Of a stretch of DNA of 64,000 bases, positions 33,360 to 45,770 are shown in pieces. The notes under the pieces were generated by a model. It was not told the DNA's origin. It did not search any database and saw nothing but the letters and a program-made list of their open reading frames with translations. Every line of letters starts with the position of its first letter. Within the stretch, counting starts at the first letter, position 1. The DNA lies in contig NC_086171.1 of the NCBI RefSeq assembly GCF_023053635.1, positions 48,711,538-48,775,537 of the forward strand, given 5' to 3'. The stretch comes from Elgaria multicarinata webbii. Its lineage: Eukaryota > Chordata > Lepidosauria > Squamata > Anguidae. Both the position numbers and the translations under genes were made by a program.

Positions 33360-34604
33360 ATGTTTAAATACACAGGCTTTTTCTTTAAAATAAAGGCACA
33401 AACAACAGATTGATTAGAATATCTAAGACACAGGGCTGTCAAGAATTTCTAGTTGACTGATCAGCTCTTTTAAACAATTAATTAAATTTAAATTATGCAT
33501 ATTACCGAACTTCAATATACTTTGGTGTTTTGTTGTGTTTTTCATTTTTAGATGGAGAAGAAAGTATAAAATAACTTACAACTTACATATAACTTACAAC
33601 TTACAACATATAACTTATAACTTACAACATAAAAGCCATGTACTCATTGTTTCAAAGACAGTAATACTATCTTTTTCATTCCCTATTACCATTACAAAAG
33701 TACCAAAATGACCTTTAAAAAACCCCCAGATATATGTCTTAACTTTCAGCCACACTGCTTAATCAGCTAATGCATGCAGCCTTTCTAATATTATGCACAT
33801 TCATTTATAATTATCTAGAAGAAAAGAAGCTGACCAACAATAGCTAATTTTGATCAATTAGGAACAGATATTGCCAGATTCCTTTCTTTTAAGTGGATAT
33901 TGGGTTTAGCAATGTGTAGAAATCTGAAGGACAACAGATACATTGACATTAAAAATGGTTTTAGCCCAATATTCTATGACCTCCTAAGAAAGTTTGGGAT
34001 GAGTTAACAGAAGATAGATACGAAATATATAGTATAAATACTTGTGGAGCATTAGCTCTGGGCAGATAATATTCTATAGCTTCTTTGAATAATTTGATGA
34101 AGGACATCACAGTACACTAATCAAACTATCTGAGTTGCAGGATATGAGGTACACAGTAATAGAAAAAAGACATTGGCTATGTTAGCTGAATGCTAAATGA
34201 AACCATTATCTTTATTTTCATTCTCCTTGAGGTTTGATGGAAGGAGTGATAGGATGTGTAACAGTCTTACTCAAATTCTAAATGAAACTAATATTAAATA
34301 ATTTATTATGGGGATTTCCATGTGATATTCATACTGCTTGACTCATTTAAGATATGTTTGTGGTGTGGTTTTTTTAACATAGATACAGTCAGTATTATAA
34401 AACAGACTATGTACATTCTAGAGAATAGCCATGATCTTGCTGAAATGAGTTCATGCAAATATAATTACATTTTTAAGGACCATGTAAACTGTTACACTAA
34501 ACAACTGACATAAACAGAAAAACCCTAGTAATGGTACAATCAGTAACCACTTAAAAACTAATGGGAGATTTACTACTGAGTTACAAGAAATGTAGATTAT
34601 CTCC
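33360..34604. other. AT-rich intergenic, no gene seen
   Basis: A short local iteration of 'AACTTACA' motifs at about 33570-33630 is the only visible structure. Confidence 0.4.
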
Positions 34605-34610
34605 TAATAG

Positions 34611-34685
34611 CCCAATCTTATGCACTTTTACTTAGATGTTCCACTGTGCTCAATTGGACTTACTCCCATAGAGTTGCAGTCTTTT
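34611..34685. mobile_element. Short palindromic repeat copy
   Basis: 'CCCAATCTTATGCACTTTTAC', 'CTCAATTGGACTTACTCCC' and 'ATAGAGTTGCAGTC' match the CAATCCTA/AGTAAG family. Confidence 0.6.
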
Positions 34686-34876
34686 TGTACACCAACATAA
34701 TTAATATTATGCTGATGACACTTAATTATACACACTACTAGCATGAATACATGGAGGGGGGACAAATCATGCCATATTTACATATGAAAATAGCTATGTG
34801 CTATGTAATTTCAAACTGACTTTAAAAACAGATTTTACAAAAGCCTTTTTTGTCAGTATTCTTCAGTAGGCTGCTA

Positions 34877-35020
34877 GTGAATTTAGAGTGCAATCTTATA
34901 TGTGTTTAGACAGAAAAAAAGGCCTATACTTCCCAGCATTCTCCAGGCAGCATAGCATCCCCAGAATGCTGGGAATTGAAGGACTTTTTTTCTGTCTAAA
35001 CACACATAGGATTGTGGCCT
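34877..35020. mobile_element. Foldback MITE with ~55-bp arms
   Basis: The left arm is 'GTGCAATCTTATATGTGTTTAG', 'ACAGAAAAAAAGG', 'CTTCCCAGCATTCT'. The right arm reversed is 'CACAATCCTATGTGTGTTTAG', 'ACAGAAAAAAAGTCC', 'ATTCCCAGCATTCT'. They pair over most of their length. Terminal TTAG / CTAA flanks are visible. Confidence 0.75.
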
Positions 35021-35265
35021 AATTCCATTATCTGTAGCAAGTTCTGAAGTAGCCAAGAGAGTAATGCTATTGTAATAAATGTCAACATTATAAATCACTC
35101 ACAAAATCTAGTTTGAATTAACTTCAGCCAACAACCTTAACTCCAGCCAAAGTTGTTAAAACAATCCATCACCCAATGAGCCAAACTCCAACAAACAAAG
35201 ATAATGTTTTCATTGTGAACATAGCTCATGATTTCTTTTCTTACTTATATACTATAACATATTCA

Positions 35266-35267
<2 letters not shown>

Positions 35268-35302
<35 letters not shown>
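35268..35302. repeat. (ATT)n microsatellite
   Basis: About 11 ATT units. Confidence 0.97.
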
Positions 35303-35305
<3 letters not shown>

Positions 35306-36470
35306 TAGCCATCTTTCCAAGTCGGTCACAGAAGCATATAAGGAAAATAGAACAGATACACCTGTCAGCCTAGTTAAAGGTTTTCAGAATTATAAAGTAA
35401 GATGAAACTGTCTCATATCAATTGGCCATTAGAATTTAGTTAGGGCTAGGAATTGCCATTAATAGTGATTGATTTAAACATGAGCGTTGATCCTCCAGAT
35501 TAACCTCTTGAAGTAATTTCTATTAGAGGAATAAATACACCAACTGGCATATTTAAAACAAGTTACTAGAAGGTTACCCTGAATGGCTTTAAGGGTATGC
35601 TGTATTAGCCTAAGTGCAAAATGAAATGCCTTGTAAGGCAGAGGCTAACTCATTGGAAAGGAGAATGTTTATAAGAAAATCAATCCAGTAAACATAAGTT
35701 CCAAATTCATAACCTCATGTGGCCCAGCTCCAGAATTTTTTTTCAGACCTGCATGCAAAACTACCTTGTCCATTTAATTATAGGAATCTACTTTACAGAA
35801 ACTAATGAAAATGTAAATACTGCAATTTATTATGAAATGATAAGAAATACTTATTTGTCTACACTTAATACAAAAAAAAACCATCTTAAGAAAAACATTT
35901 GAATAATTATCACTAAATGCTTTTGTTTTTATTTATAAAAATACATCAGGGCAACAAAAGAGAAAACAAGCAAAGAATTTAAAAAATAAACAAAATAGTA
36001 GATTATTTTAAAGCTAGACTGCAGGGGGAAAGAGCAGGGTTAAGTAACTACTTTACCAATTCTTTATTTTTGCAGTTTCTAGATGCTTGTGTAGTCCCAC
36101 TATCTAAAAACATTCATCTGCAGTTTAAGGAAAAAATACAGAACTCCTAAATACAATTATAATCTATATTATTCGTCTATAAAGTATACAGGAAGAAAAG
36201 AGAGAGGCGTACCAAGCAGTTGTGAACTCACTGTACCTGCAAAACTAGCTTACGTACAACTACAGTGTGGGGGTAATTTCCTCGGCCGTCCCCATAAAAT
36301 AAACCCATGATGGTTGTTTAGATTCTTAAGCGGAAACCCTGAAAGCGTTCGATGCGTTTTTCTTTAATATAAGAAAGAACAAAGCCGCCTTAAAATTCAA
36401 CTGCAAATGAAAGTGATTGGATCACACGGAAAGGATTTATAGCTAGGGTAGAAAGAGCTCTAAGGGGAAA
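35303..36470. other. Upstream intergenic DNA, no gene seen
   Basis: AT-rich sequence leads into the COMMD3 CpG-rich promoter. No exon or named repeat was recognised. Confidence 0.4.
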
Positions 36471-36682
36471 GAGGGTGGGGGGAGAGAAGAATTGGACGTT
36501 GAACTCGTCGTGGCTGCAAGAGCAACGGCAACGGCGCCTTTCCCTTGGCTGGCTCTGAGCTGAAATAAACAGCCACAGCCGCCGCCGCCGCCACAGCAGC
36601 AGCAGCTCGCCTTGAGCCTGCGGGATCAGCTGAGCGCGGCTGTCACGTGGGCGGCGTGTCGAAGGTCACAGCGCGGCTCACA
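36471..36682 (+). promoter_or_regulatory. COMMD3: COMMD3 CpG-rich promoter / 5' leader
   Basis: GC and CpG content rise sharply from about 36480. (GCC)n and (CAG)n runs lie at 36575-36605. A CACGTG E-box sits at 36644-36649 ('TGTCACGTGGGCGG'), 34 bp before the start codon, compatible with USF/MYC/TFE-type binding. No TATA box is seen, as is usual for a housekeeping CpG-island promoter. The transcription start cannot be fixed from sequence. Confidence 0.65.
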
Positions 36683-39600
36683 ATGGAGCTGTCGGAGTCT
36701 GTGCAGAGTGGCTTGCTGCTCCTGGCCGATCGCGGCTGCTTCTCCCCCAAAGCCTACGCGTTGCTGCTGGAGGCGGCCTTCCAGGGCTTGCTCAGCGGCC
36801 AGGCCGACCAGGCCGCCTTAGGTAAGTGCGGGTTTGCCGGTCCTCCCCGAGTGAAAGCCTGAGCTGGAGGGGGCTTGCAGCTTGCATTACAGCCTTGGGA
36901 GCTAGAGAGAAAACGAGGGAGAAGCCAAGGCGGAGGGAGGGAGAAAGAGGCTGCCGGGGTGGGGGGCGGGGGGCTCTTTCTTTGGCTTCTCTCTCCCCCC
37001 TCACCCCAGCCCTGATACATTGTTATGCCTGGCTGTTGTCTCTGCACCGTCGCTTCCCCTGAAATGCAGGAAGTGTCTCCAGCCCCGAGCCGCTTTAAAT
37101 GTAACCAACCGCAGATTGTCGCCTCTCTTTGTTTCTTTTCGTTCTGTTATTGTCGTTCCTCTCTCTCTCTCTCCCCCACCCTCCATTTCCCTGCGGTTGT
37201 CATTTCCTTGCAGAAATGTAAATGTGCCTGCTCGCTCGCTCTTGGCCTAAAAACAAGGGCAAAGCCTCTGTCCCGAGGACCGAGGCGTTGTTGGATGTGG
37301 TCTTCTCCCACCCCACCCCCAATTTATGTTGTTGTCGGATTATTTCCACCGCTTTCTGGGGAGGCGGGCGGTGGTTGCCCTAGCGAGTTATCCTCAGCCA
37401 TACTAGGATCATCAGCGCAGTCGTTTTTGCAGAGGTCAGGCTTGTAAATGGATTGATTTATTTTGAGAAGGTTCCGTGGTAGTATCCTCCAGACCAGGCT
37501 TCCCAAGCGGTGTGCGTGTTTATGTAAGGTTATAACTCAGAAATCGAGCTGCTTTTTCTGGGCCATTTCTGTGCTTAAAGTTAAAATGCTGGACCGGTGA
37601 TCCGCAGTTGCATGTTCGCCAAGCGATCGAGTTGTTGACGTTGGGCCGGCCGCTTCCCTTAGCGAGCAAGGAAGGGGTTGTGTTTTTTTGTCGTTCGCCT
37701 TACTACAGAGCTTGGTTTGAAAATGTGCGGCCTCCGGTAGGAACTAGCTTGAACTGCAATTGTCGAATAACAGTTCTGTTTACTTAAATGGGACTCAAGA
37801 AAAAAAAAAGTTAGAAATTTTGTGCCTAGGAGAGTTTATAGCTAGTTCTGAAGTAACACAATATTCGGAGCAGTATAGTTATGAAAGCGAACTTAATGCC
37901 TATGTTTTTAAAGTGACCTCCATATAGCACTCAAATAAAGCCCTTCACAAAATTATCTCGGCTACGGTTGCATTTGTCAGTTAGTACCACTAGAAGAAAA
38001 TCTCTTCCCGACCCCCCCCCCCCCCGAATTAGGGAGGGGGATAATATTGTAAAAACATAAATTTTCTTTGCAGTTGGTCTGTAGTTTAATTTTTTCTGTA
38101 ACTCCATACTTGCCAATAAATTCCAGGAATGGGTTGCATTGAAAACGAGTGGGAGAAGGGAAAACCAGGACACTGTGTTTTAGAAAAAACATGAGATCCT
38201 TTGCTTTCTTTCAGGGCTAGATGCCAAATTCTGATCTGGCAGGATAAATCTGGATCAGTTGTTTCAGGAAAAAATCAGTGAAGTCAGATACTGGGTTTTG
38301 GGGAAAGGTATTTACGTATGATGTGAAGGGAATCTGAGGTTTCCCCAACATTACTTATGATGGAGTTGATGTTGTGTTTAGAATTGTTATTTTAAATCTT
38401 GCCAAGATGATATACACACCGTTTACCCAGCTGCTATAATTGTACTCTGCTAAGTGTCCCTGCATGGAGGGAAAGTTTTTAGCAATATATTTAAAACTTC
38501 CCCTTGAAGTATATCATCATCAACAACTCATTTATTTTTAGATCACCCAGACTTGGAACATATTGATCCAGCAGTGTTAAAATATTGCCACGCAGCAGCT
38601 GCAACTTGTATAGTGGAAGCTGGAAAGCAAAAAGCTGATAAATCGGCCATAAGGTATTCCCATTTTAAAACCCTTCAGGTTTTTACATCAATTGCTTTAA
38701 ACTCTGCTTGTTGTGTACTGGCATTAAGGCTAATACATCTTCTTGGTTTTTCTTTTAGCGCCTATCTAGAAGATTGTAAGTTTGAGAAAGAAAGAATTGA
38801 ACAGTTTTGCACGGAATACCAGGTTTTCAAGCCAATTTTTATCCTCTTTGATTCCCCTATTCAAATTTTATTTAATCTGTAAAAACTGGCCAAAAAAAAA
38901 AAAAAAACCACCATTTTTTTCTTTCCCCATCTTTTTTTTTTACAGAAAAATAAAGATACCTTGGAAATCCTATTGGGAAGGTATGTCAAAGGAAGTTGTT
39001 TAGTATTCTAAAGCTGCAAACTTTTACTAGGGAGTAAGCCTTATTGAATACAGTACAGCTTGCTTCCAAGTAAACATGCACAAGATTTTGCTGTTAAGTT
39101 CAAATGCAATTTAAAGTAATAATATAACTGACTACTAGAATAGATACAATAAACAAAACATCTGCACAAGTCATCTTGAAATAACTTGCTCCCTTAATTC
39201 ATATTTGACATACACCATTGACCTATGGAACAAGAACCTTTTTTCATCTGAAAGATGTGTGCAACAAGTTATGCTGTCTGCCATAGCATAACCTAACAGA
39301 TAATAATTATGTTCTTCAGTATAGGCAGATGTCCACTACACATAACTGATGTTTGTTGGCGTTTGGAATATCAAATCAAGGTAATTTAAACCAAATGGGT
39401 ACTTCTTTATTCAGTTTTCTTTTTGTCTGCTAAATTCTGATTTTCTCCCATATCTTATTACTTTAGACCAATCAACTTCATAAAAATTATTGCCCTGCCT
39501 ATCTGATGACCTTAAATGTAGAGGTACTGTACCAGTCTTTAGCATCTTCCACTATTAGGAGATTAAAGTTTGCTTTAGGCTTTCCCAGATATTAAACTTC

Positions 39601-40949
39601 TAATGGTTAGGATTTTTGTTCTTTTTAGAACAATGACTCAAGACCTCAACCGGACATTAATTTTAGTTGTTCTATGGAGCAATTACAGGTATTTCCTATC
39701 ATCTTTGTGTGTGTTGTCTTCAGTGTTATTAGAATGATATTTTCTATCAGGAATCCACTAAAATTAAACTTTGCAAAAAGTACAATGAAAATGTAAAGTG
39801 GTGGGCCATCTCATGTCTCTTAAAAAGTATGATATTGTAAAACTATTTGCTTTTGTATCTTCCCAATATGACATTTAAGTTTACTCACATAGTACTGATA
39901 CTCAAGTAGGAGTATCTTTTTGAAGGGGGAAAATGTGATATCTAAGAGGAAATTCATTTTCTACAACGATATGCTTTAATATACAGTGCAAGCAGCATGG
40001 AATTTGGCTTTACTTTACATTAGTGAAAGGTTGCAAACCAAGCTCTTTCATTTAGTAGTTTTCATTGTTCAGAACTAGTAAAAATAAACTTAAAACCTAA
40101 GGTTTTTTTTTTTTAAAAAAATTAATACTGCAATCCTGTGCACACTTACCTGAGAGAAAGCTCCATCAAACACAATTGGACTTACTTCTAAGTAAACATG
40201 CATAGGATACCACTGTTGTAACATTAATAGCACAATCCTATACATGTCTATTTAAAAGTAAGTCTTGCTGGGTTCAGTGGGATTTACTTCTAGGTAAATG
40301 GATATAGGATTGTATCCTAAGTAAAACCTGAGAAGCTGTGAAGAGTAAGCAATACACAGGAATTACAATTAAATATTTAAATTGTTTTATAATTAATTTT
40401 AGTTGTGCATGGCACACTTATTTTAAAATTCCATCCATTTCAAAGCAATATACCTCTAAGTAAATATATTTAGGACTGCAACCTTAGAAATTTGTTGAAT
40501 CAATTTAATTGCTTATGTTCCATCAAATAGTAAGAAAAATAGCAAAGTTGGCCAATTTGATACTTTTTAAAATAAAGATTACAATAATTTATATTTTGCT
40601 CTGTACTAATCCAGACACTTTCATTTTAAATGTGCCTATGTTATTAGCACAACATTACTATTAAGAACATTCTACATGTACTCTTTACTAAAATATATCA
40701 GAGAAGTTGTATGTTTCTTAAAGATGTTGAACCACAGGTATAAAGCTAATGTGTTAGACATTGAGTTTTACACATGCAAATTTGATATCCTTTGAGGGCA
40801 ATAGAGTTTCACAGAACTTCTAGTATATGCAAGTAATGAGATATTCAGCAAGAGTATTCCTCTTCTAAACTTCTTACTCTATGTTTTAGGATTTAGTTGG
40901 AAAACTAAAAGATGCAGCTAAAAGTCTAGAGAGAACAACACAGCTATAA
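36683..40949 (+). CDS. COMMD3: COMMD3, COMM domain-containing protein 3 (8 exons, 195 aa)
   Basis: Subunit of the CCC/Commander complex, which returns membrane cargo from endosomes to the cell surface; COMMD proteins also modulate NF-kB and cullin ligases. Coding exons: 36683-36821, 38542-38653, 38759-38822, 38946-38980, 39320-39380, 39467-39523, 39629-39688 and 40890-40949 (stop TAA). All introns are GT-AG. The total is 588 nt, giving 195 aa, the same length as the human protein. The N-terminus MELSESVQSGLLLLADRGCF aligns with human MELSESVQKGFQMLADPGSF. The helical N-terminal domain includes CHAAAATCIVEAGKQKADKS and LEDCKFEKERIEQFCTEYQ. The C-terminal COMM domain, about residues 124-195, holds ITDVCWRLEYQIK and INFSCSMEQLQDLVGKLKDA with the conserved Trp. 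The frame is intact throughout. BMI1 lies 5 kb downstream on the same strand, as in other vertebrates. Confidence 0.97.
39030..39092. mobile_element. Short palindromic repeat in COMMD3 intron 4
   Basis: 'TAGGGAGTAAGCCTTATTGAA', 'TTGCTTCCAAGTAAACATGC' and 'ACAAGATTTTGCTG' match the CAATCCTA/AGTAAG family. Confidence 0.65.
40120..40320. mobile_element. Two tandemly placed short palindromic repeats in COMMD3 intron 7
   Basis: One copy lies at about 40123-40212 ('CTGCAATCCTGTGCACACTTAC', 'TTGGACTTACTTCTAAGTAAAC', 'ATGCATAGGATACC'). A second follows at 40228-40320 ('AGCACAATCCTATACATG', 'TTCAGTGGGATTTACTTC', 'ATATAGGATTGTATCC'). Confidence 0.75.
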
Positions 40950-41292
40950 TTGCAGACTTTCGCAGTCCACTGGAACTAAGAAGAAGAAAAATGACTTGTT
41001 TCTTCTTTGAATACTAGATGATTTTTTTCCTTGTTCTCTTTATTGGATAGAACTTTGATAAAGCTTTGGTCATACTAAAATGGAGTGTCCTACTTTCTAG
41101 ACAGTATTACAAGATTATATGCAGTCAGAATTGTTGCATGTATTAATATCTTGTCTTAAATAAATTTTTATTTGTTAGATTATCAGACAACTGTTTCCTT
41201 TCCCCATTTTAAGTAACTGCCCCTTGTTCTTTCCTGCCCTCTCTTCAAATGCCTTTGGTTTCTTCATTTTCCCACGTCTAGCCTCTAATAAA
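40950..41292 (+). promoter_or_regulatory. COMMD3: COMMD3 3' UTR with polyadenylation signals
   Basis: After the stop codon, AATAAA occurs at 41159-41164, about 210 nt downstream, and again at 41287-41292. The first, followed by a TTTTTATTTGTT stretch, is the likelier main cleavage signal. Weak or skipped use would allow read-through toward BMI1. Confidence 0.6.
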
Positions 41293-44200
41293 ATGAGTAA
41301 GAGTTAATTATTTGGTGTGCAGTATCTGTCTATTATAACATTTTTTTGTTGGGGAGAGGAGCGAAAGTTGGATTTTCATGGGGTTCCCACTACAGAGTCA
41401 ACATTCCAAGATTAACCTCCCCAGCTAAAATCACTTCAAAAGGCTCTGGAGCTCTGAACCTAAGGAAGATTTCATTGTATTGTAATTAAGTAGTCAGCCC
41501 GCTTGTATCTCATTTTGGTGAAGTCATATTACAGCAGCTTCTTTTTTAAGTGATTCACACGCAAAGGTTGAGATGAAGCTGTCATTCATTCATCTGTTTC
41601 AACCCGGATTTACTCGCTAAATATTCAGTAGTTTATGTAGATGGATAATGACTGGAGTGCCCTTAATTGCACCAGTCGGTCCCTTTTCACTTCAATGCAG
41701 TTGAATGGCTATAAATGGAATGTGACCAGCGTTGTCCCCACAACTTAAAACAAACAAAACAAGAAAAAAAACCATCACTACCCTCGCCCCCATCTCCCAA
41801 CAGTGGCTAGAAGCTACTTTCCCAGTTAGTAATTATACACCCCGGCTGGGAAAGAGGTAGTGATGCGGCACCAGTTTATTGGGGGGTTGTGGGGGGGAGA
41901 TCTGAGTTCCTATTTTCCTTTCATCCTCCTTGAGCATATTATGCCATCATGGAGACCGACAAGAGAAACTGCCTACCTGTGTGGAAGGACTCTTTGCTGT
42001 GATGATGTGAATGATGTCCATTGTTGTCCGTAGGGATTCCTGAGGGTGAACTTTCCCTTTTATTCAGTCTACAAAGAATAATGTTCATGTCCTGGATCTG
42101 ACCTCTCAAGTGCGAAATACTGTCTCATACTACCCCATCCACGGCTGGGGCAGGCAGGGCAAATAGAGAAACCTGCCCAACATTTTGCCATTCTAAGAGG
42201 GGCATTTCTACTTAAGTTGAAGGTATTGAATTTGCACCTGCAATTTCCACAATGAAAGCAAGGGAAGAACTTGTTAAGGAAAGACCTGGAATGATATGTG
42301 GTAGCCAGTCCAGGGTTGCAATACTATTTCATGAGAAAAGAAGGTCCATCACCCTTAAAGATTGATGGTAGATGAGTGAAGGGAGCAGGAGAGGAATGAG
42401 AACATTTCCGTCACATTGATTAAACTTATTAATACAGGAGTTAGTGAGTTTTTTTAATTGGTAGGGGCACACAGAGGGAGGCTTTTTTTTCATCTACCTT
42501 TGCTTTTGGTTGAGAAGGTGGCTTGAGGATACAGGACCTTGGTATGCCAAATCACTTCTACCCCTTTTGATTCACACTATTTATAGCTAAGTAGGAACTT
42601 TCTCTGCCTTTGGCTGGGTGGATGGGAAGACAAGTCTACAGTGGTATTCCGATCCAAAAATGACAGTGTTAAGCTGAAACCATTCTTCTCCAGCTGATTT
42701 TAGAACCACAGATGTGGCAGTGCGATTTAATTTGATAGGACCTGCTTCCTAGCAGTGGGTTTGGCATTCCATGTGTGTGGAGCATCAGATGGGGTTCAAG
42801 TGTTTTGATTTAACACAATAGTCTAGATGGGTGCAACTATTTAACCAGCATCAGTATCTCCTTTGCTGGTGGAAGATGAAAGCTTTTCTTCTTCTAGGAA
42901 TACCTTCCAGGAGGATTGGATTTCTCCATTTATAATCATATGACATGGAGGAGGATTCGAGATACTCACCAACCCCGGCAGGATATGGGGTGTGTGTGAC
43001 AATATTGTATCAAAAGTAACACACACAGGCATTAAACTGTCTGGAGGAGGTTGTAAATGACTCTCCTCAGATAAAGTCACTTATGGGGATGGGGCTTGTA
43101 TTATTAATGAATGGCTGGAGTGGGGGGGGGGCAGGAATTTGGCTTTTTCCCAGACGTTGAAATCAGCCCAAGCTTCCATTAACACCTAACGTGAGTTTTA
43201 TCACAGACGTCGGCGGGATGTGGATTGCGCCCAGGGTCAGTCTTCGATGCCAAGTTCGCTCTCCTTTGTAAGAGAATTTTCTGTTGCCAGCAGTTCTTCG
43301 ATTGCACGATGGTTTGTGTGCTGAGAGATACCACCTCACCTGCCGTCCTACAGCACGTCGTCTCTCTGGAGATTTGCTGAGAGGAGAAAAAAGGGTCAAC
43401 TCAGACTGGACCTCCCTTCCATCCGCGTCCTGAAATCTCCAGCCTGAGGATTGCCTGAAATGGAGGGAAGGAGGAAACCCAGCTCCCCTCAGAGAGGGAA
43501 GCGCTTGGCGCAGTGTTTGCTCTCAATAAATGTTCGATATCGTTAGTCTTATACGTCTCCTTGGCCAGAAGAAATGGGAAGCAAGAAGGGATCTGAAAAA
43601 GTCCGTGTCGTGTGTGTGTGTGTGTACACGCGCGCTCGCCCACTACAAATTCGTTCTTCTGGAAGCCCGAAAATGCCCACACGGGGAAATCCCACACCCA
43701 ACCACCATTACCTGGGGCTGAACACAAGGGGGGGGGGGCGCGGGCGCCGTTGGGTGGGATTCTGCCCGTGTGTGCTGTGGAAGAAAAATGGCACGAGAGC
43801 GCGTGAGAAAATGTGTGACAAAGAAAGTGCGTGAAGCGGTGGTGGGGGAGGGGTGAAGTGACTAGAATCTGTGGTAAAGGTGGAGCTGCGGAGTGGGGGG
43901 TGTGGATCTGGGAGACTTGAATATAGTAATCTGAATATAATAACATTAGCTCTGACGAGAAGCGTGAGGAGGCAGAGCTCGTGTGGTGAAGTGAATGTAG
44001 AGGACGAAAGAAGGCGGGAAGTGAGAAGGCGTGTCTAAGGCCAGGAAGACATGTACCAAGCAGGGGCGAAATGCAGGCCAGCTCTGTGCGGCTGCGGTTT
44101 TGTGTGTTTGCGTGCGTGACCACATTGAACAAATTAAAATATGAAGGAACCAAAGGAAAACAAAGACGTGCGGCTTCTTTGGGGTTATGAAAGAAAGCGA

Positions 44201-45770
44201 AGGGCCAGCCTATTGTGGGGGTGAAAAGTCTGGGAAGCCATCGACGACATTTGGGGCAAGGGAAGAAAAGGGGGCACAAGGGGGGGGAAGACAGCGTGTG
44301 AGAGAGACAGAGAGAGTGTTGAGAGGGAAGAATATACCTGAGCGAAAAAGGGATCGGGCACCGTTAGATATCGCCGAGGGAAAGAAAGAGAGGGGCAGAG
44401 GCGGGTGGGGAAAGGATGGAGACCAGTTTTGAAGGATTCAGGCGGTGGGTCCTTGAATCCTTTCCACTTGAGACAGGAATAGTAAATGGAAAGAAAAAGA
44501 GGGGAAGACAATGGGGTTGGAAAACAGGTAGAGAGAATGAGCTGGGGCTGGGGCTGGGGCTGGGGCTGGGGCTGGGGGGAGGTTGCACTTGTAGGGTGGG
44601 AAGAGTCAAAGACCCCGCAAGGAGAAGTAGAGTGGAGAGAAAGCGCGGGGCGAATGCCAAGGCGGGAAAACGCAAGAGGAACACAAGGAGTGAAGGTGGA
44701 AACACAGCGACGAAGCTGTGTTTTAGCCCCACGCTGGCACGCCCAACTTCCATGATACCTGAAAATAAATGCCTCTCTTAACGTCTCTGACTTTAAAGAG
44801 AGGCATTTTAAAGTCTCTTGCCTTCGATGGCTTGGGGGGGAGGGGGGAGAAGGATTTTAGACAGGGGCACCTTATGTGGAAGAAGACCAGCAGAAACTCT
44901 GAGCGTGGGCGATGAAGCTTGTCTGTGAGTACAGAAGGAATAGACGGGATGCTTTGAGGAGGAAACCTTGGGTGCCATCATCTTCAGCTATTGAAATGGT
45001 GGGCTCTAGAGACTGGGCAACCCTTGCGGGGGGCTGTCTGGGCAGGGCTCAGGGGGTTAGGGTAGGCTTGAGACTCGGGGGTGGGGGGTGGGCGTTAGAT
45101 GGGGAAATGAGTTAAGCCAAAGGTGGTAACCTTCAATTTATTGTGCCTTGGAAAGAGAGAGAGAGAGAGACGGGGGTGTTTTTGTGTCGTTGTTATTGTT
45201 GCTTTCAAAGGCTGAGATGCCGGTCAGTGGTTACAAAAACAGACGAGAAAAGAAAGGCGACGGAAAGAAGCAGCCGGAATGTGTGTGCTACGGTTAAGCG
45301 AGAAAGAAGGCGATTGCGCCTGTGAGGTGACAGGGTGTGTGAAATGTGGGGAAGTGGGGGAAACGTGGAGACGGAATGGGCAAAGTGTGTGTAGTGCGGG
45401 GTGGGTGTGTATGCGTGCACTGGGGGTGGGGGGAGAGAAAAAGGAATAGTGCATCGTGTACGTGTGTGTGTGTGAGAGAGAGAGAGGGAGGGAGAGGGAG
45501 AGGGAGAGGGAGAGGAAGAGCGGGAGGAGGTGAAACAGGCTGCAGCGTGAGTGCCGTGGAGAAAAGGAGGACTAGGCAAAGTGTGTGAGTGTGTGTGTGG
45601 AGCGGGGGGAGGAGGAGGAGGAGGAGGAGGAAGAGGACCAGGCGGAGGGCGGAGAGGGGAGGGTGGCGCGCGAAGGGGAGGAGGCGGCCGAGTCGCCGGA
45701 TTGGGTCACAGGGAGGCTGACGGGCCCCGACTACACCGACACTAATTCCCAGGCCACCCTTAAGGAATGA
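41293..45770. other. COMMD3-BMI1 spacer
   Basis: The first part (41.3-43.1 kb) is unique-looking mixed sequence. From about 43.5 kb it turns G-rich on the + strand with many GA and GT runs and no named mobile element, unlike the repeat-dense left end. Long ORFs here, notably on the minus strand at 43401-44279, are compositional. Regulatory DNA for BMI1 is plausible but only inferred. Confidence 0.45.
44541..44580 (+). repeat. (GGGGCT)n hexanucleotide repeat
   Basis: About six perfect GGGGCT units end in a G6 run on the + strand. Each unit supplies a G4 tract, so the array can form a G-quadruplex. It lies about 1.3-1.4 kb before the BMI1 leader. Confidence 0.95.

Noticed and set aside
43401-44279. 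Minus-strand ORF of 292 aa, the second longest in the window
   Set aside because: Pro/Ser/His/Leu-rich translation of a G-rich + strand with no domain, no splice partners and no family resemblance. An open frame is expected where stop-forming AT-rich triplets are scarce.
45055-45066. TTAGGG-like telomeric motif
   Set aside because: A single occurrence (GGTTAGGGTAGG) with no tandem array.
45478-45640. GA- and GGA-rich runs as a possible satellite or CRISPR-like array
   Set aside because: Simple-sequence purine runs without unique spacers, normal for a vertebrate CpG-island flank.
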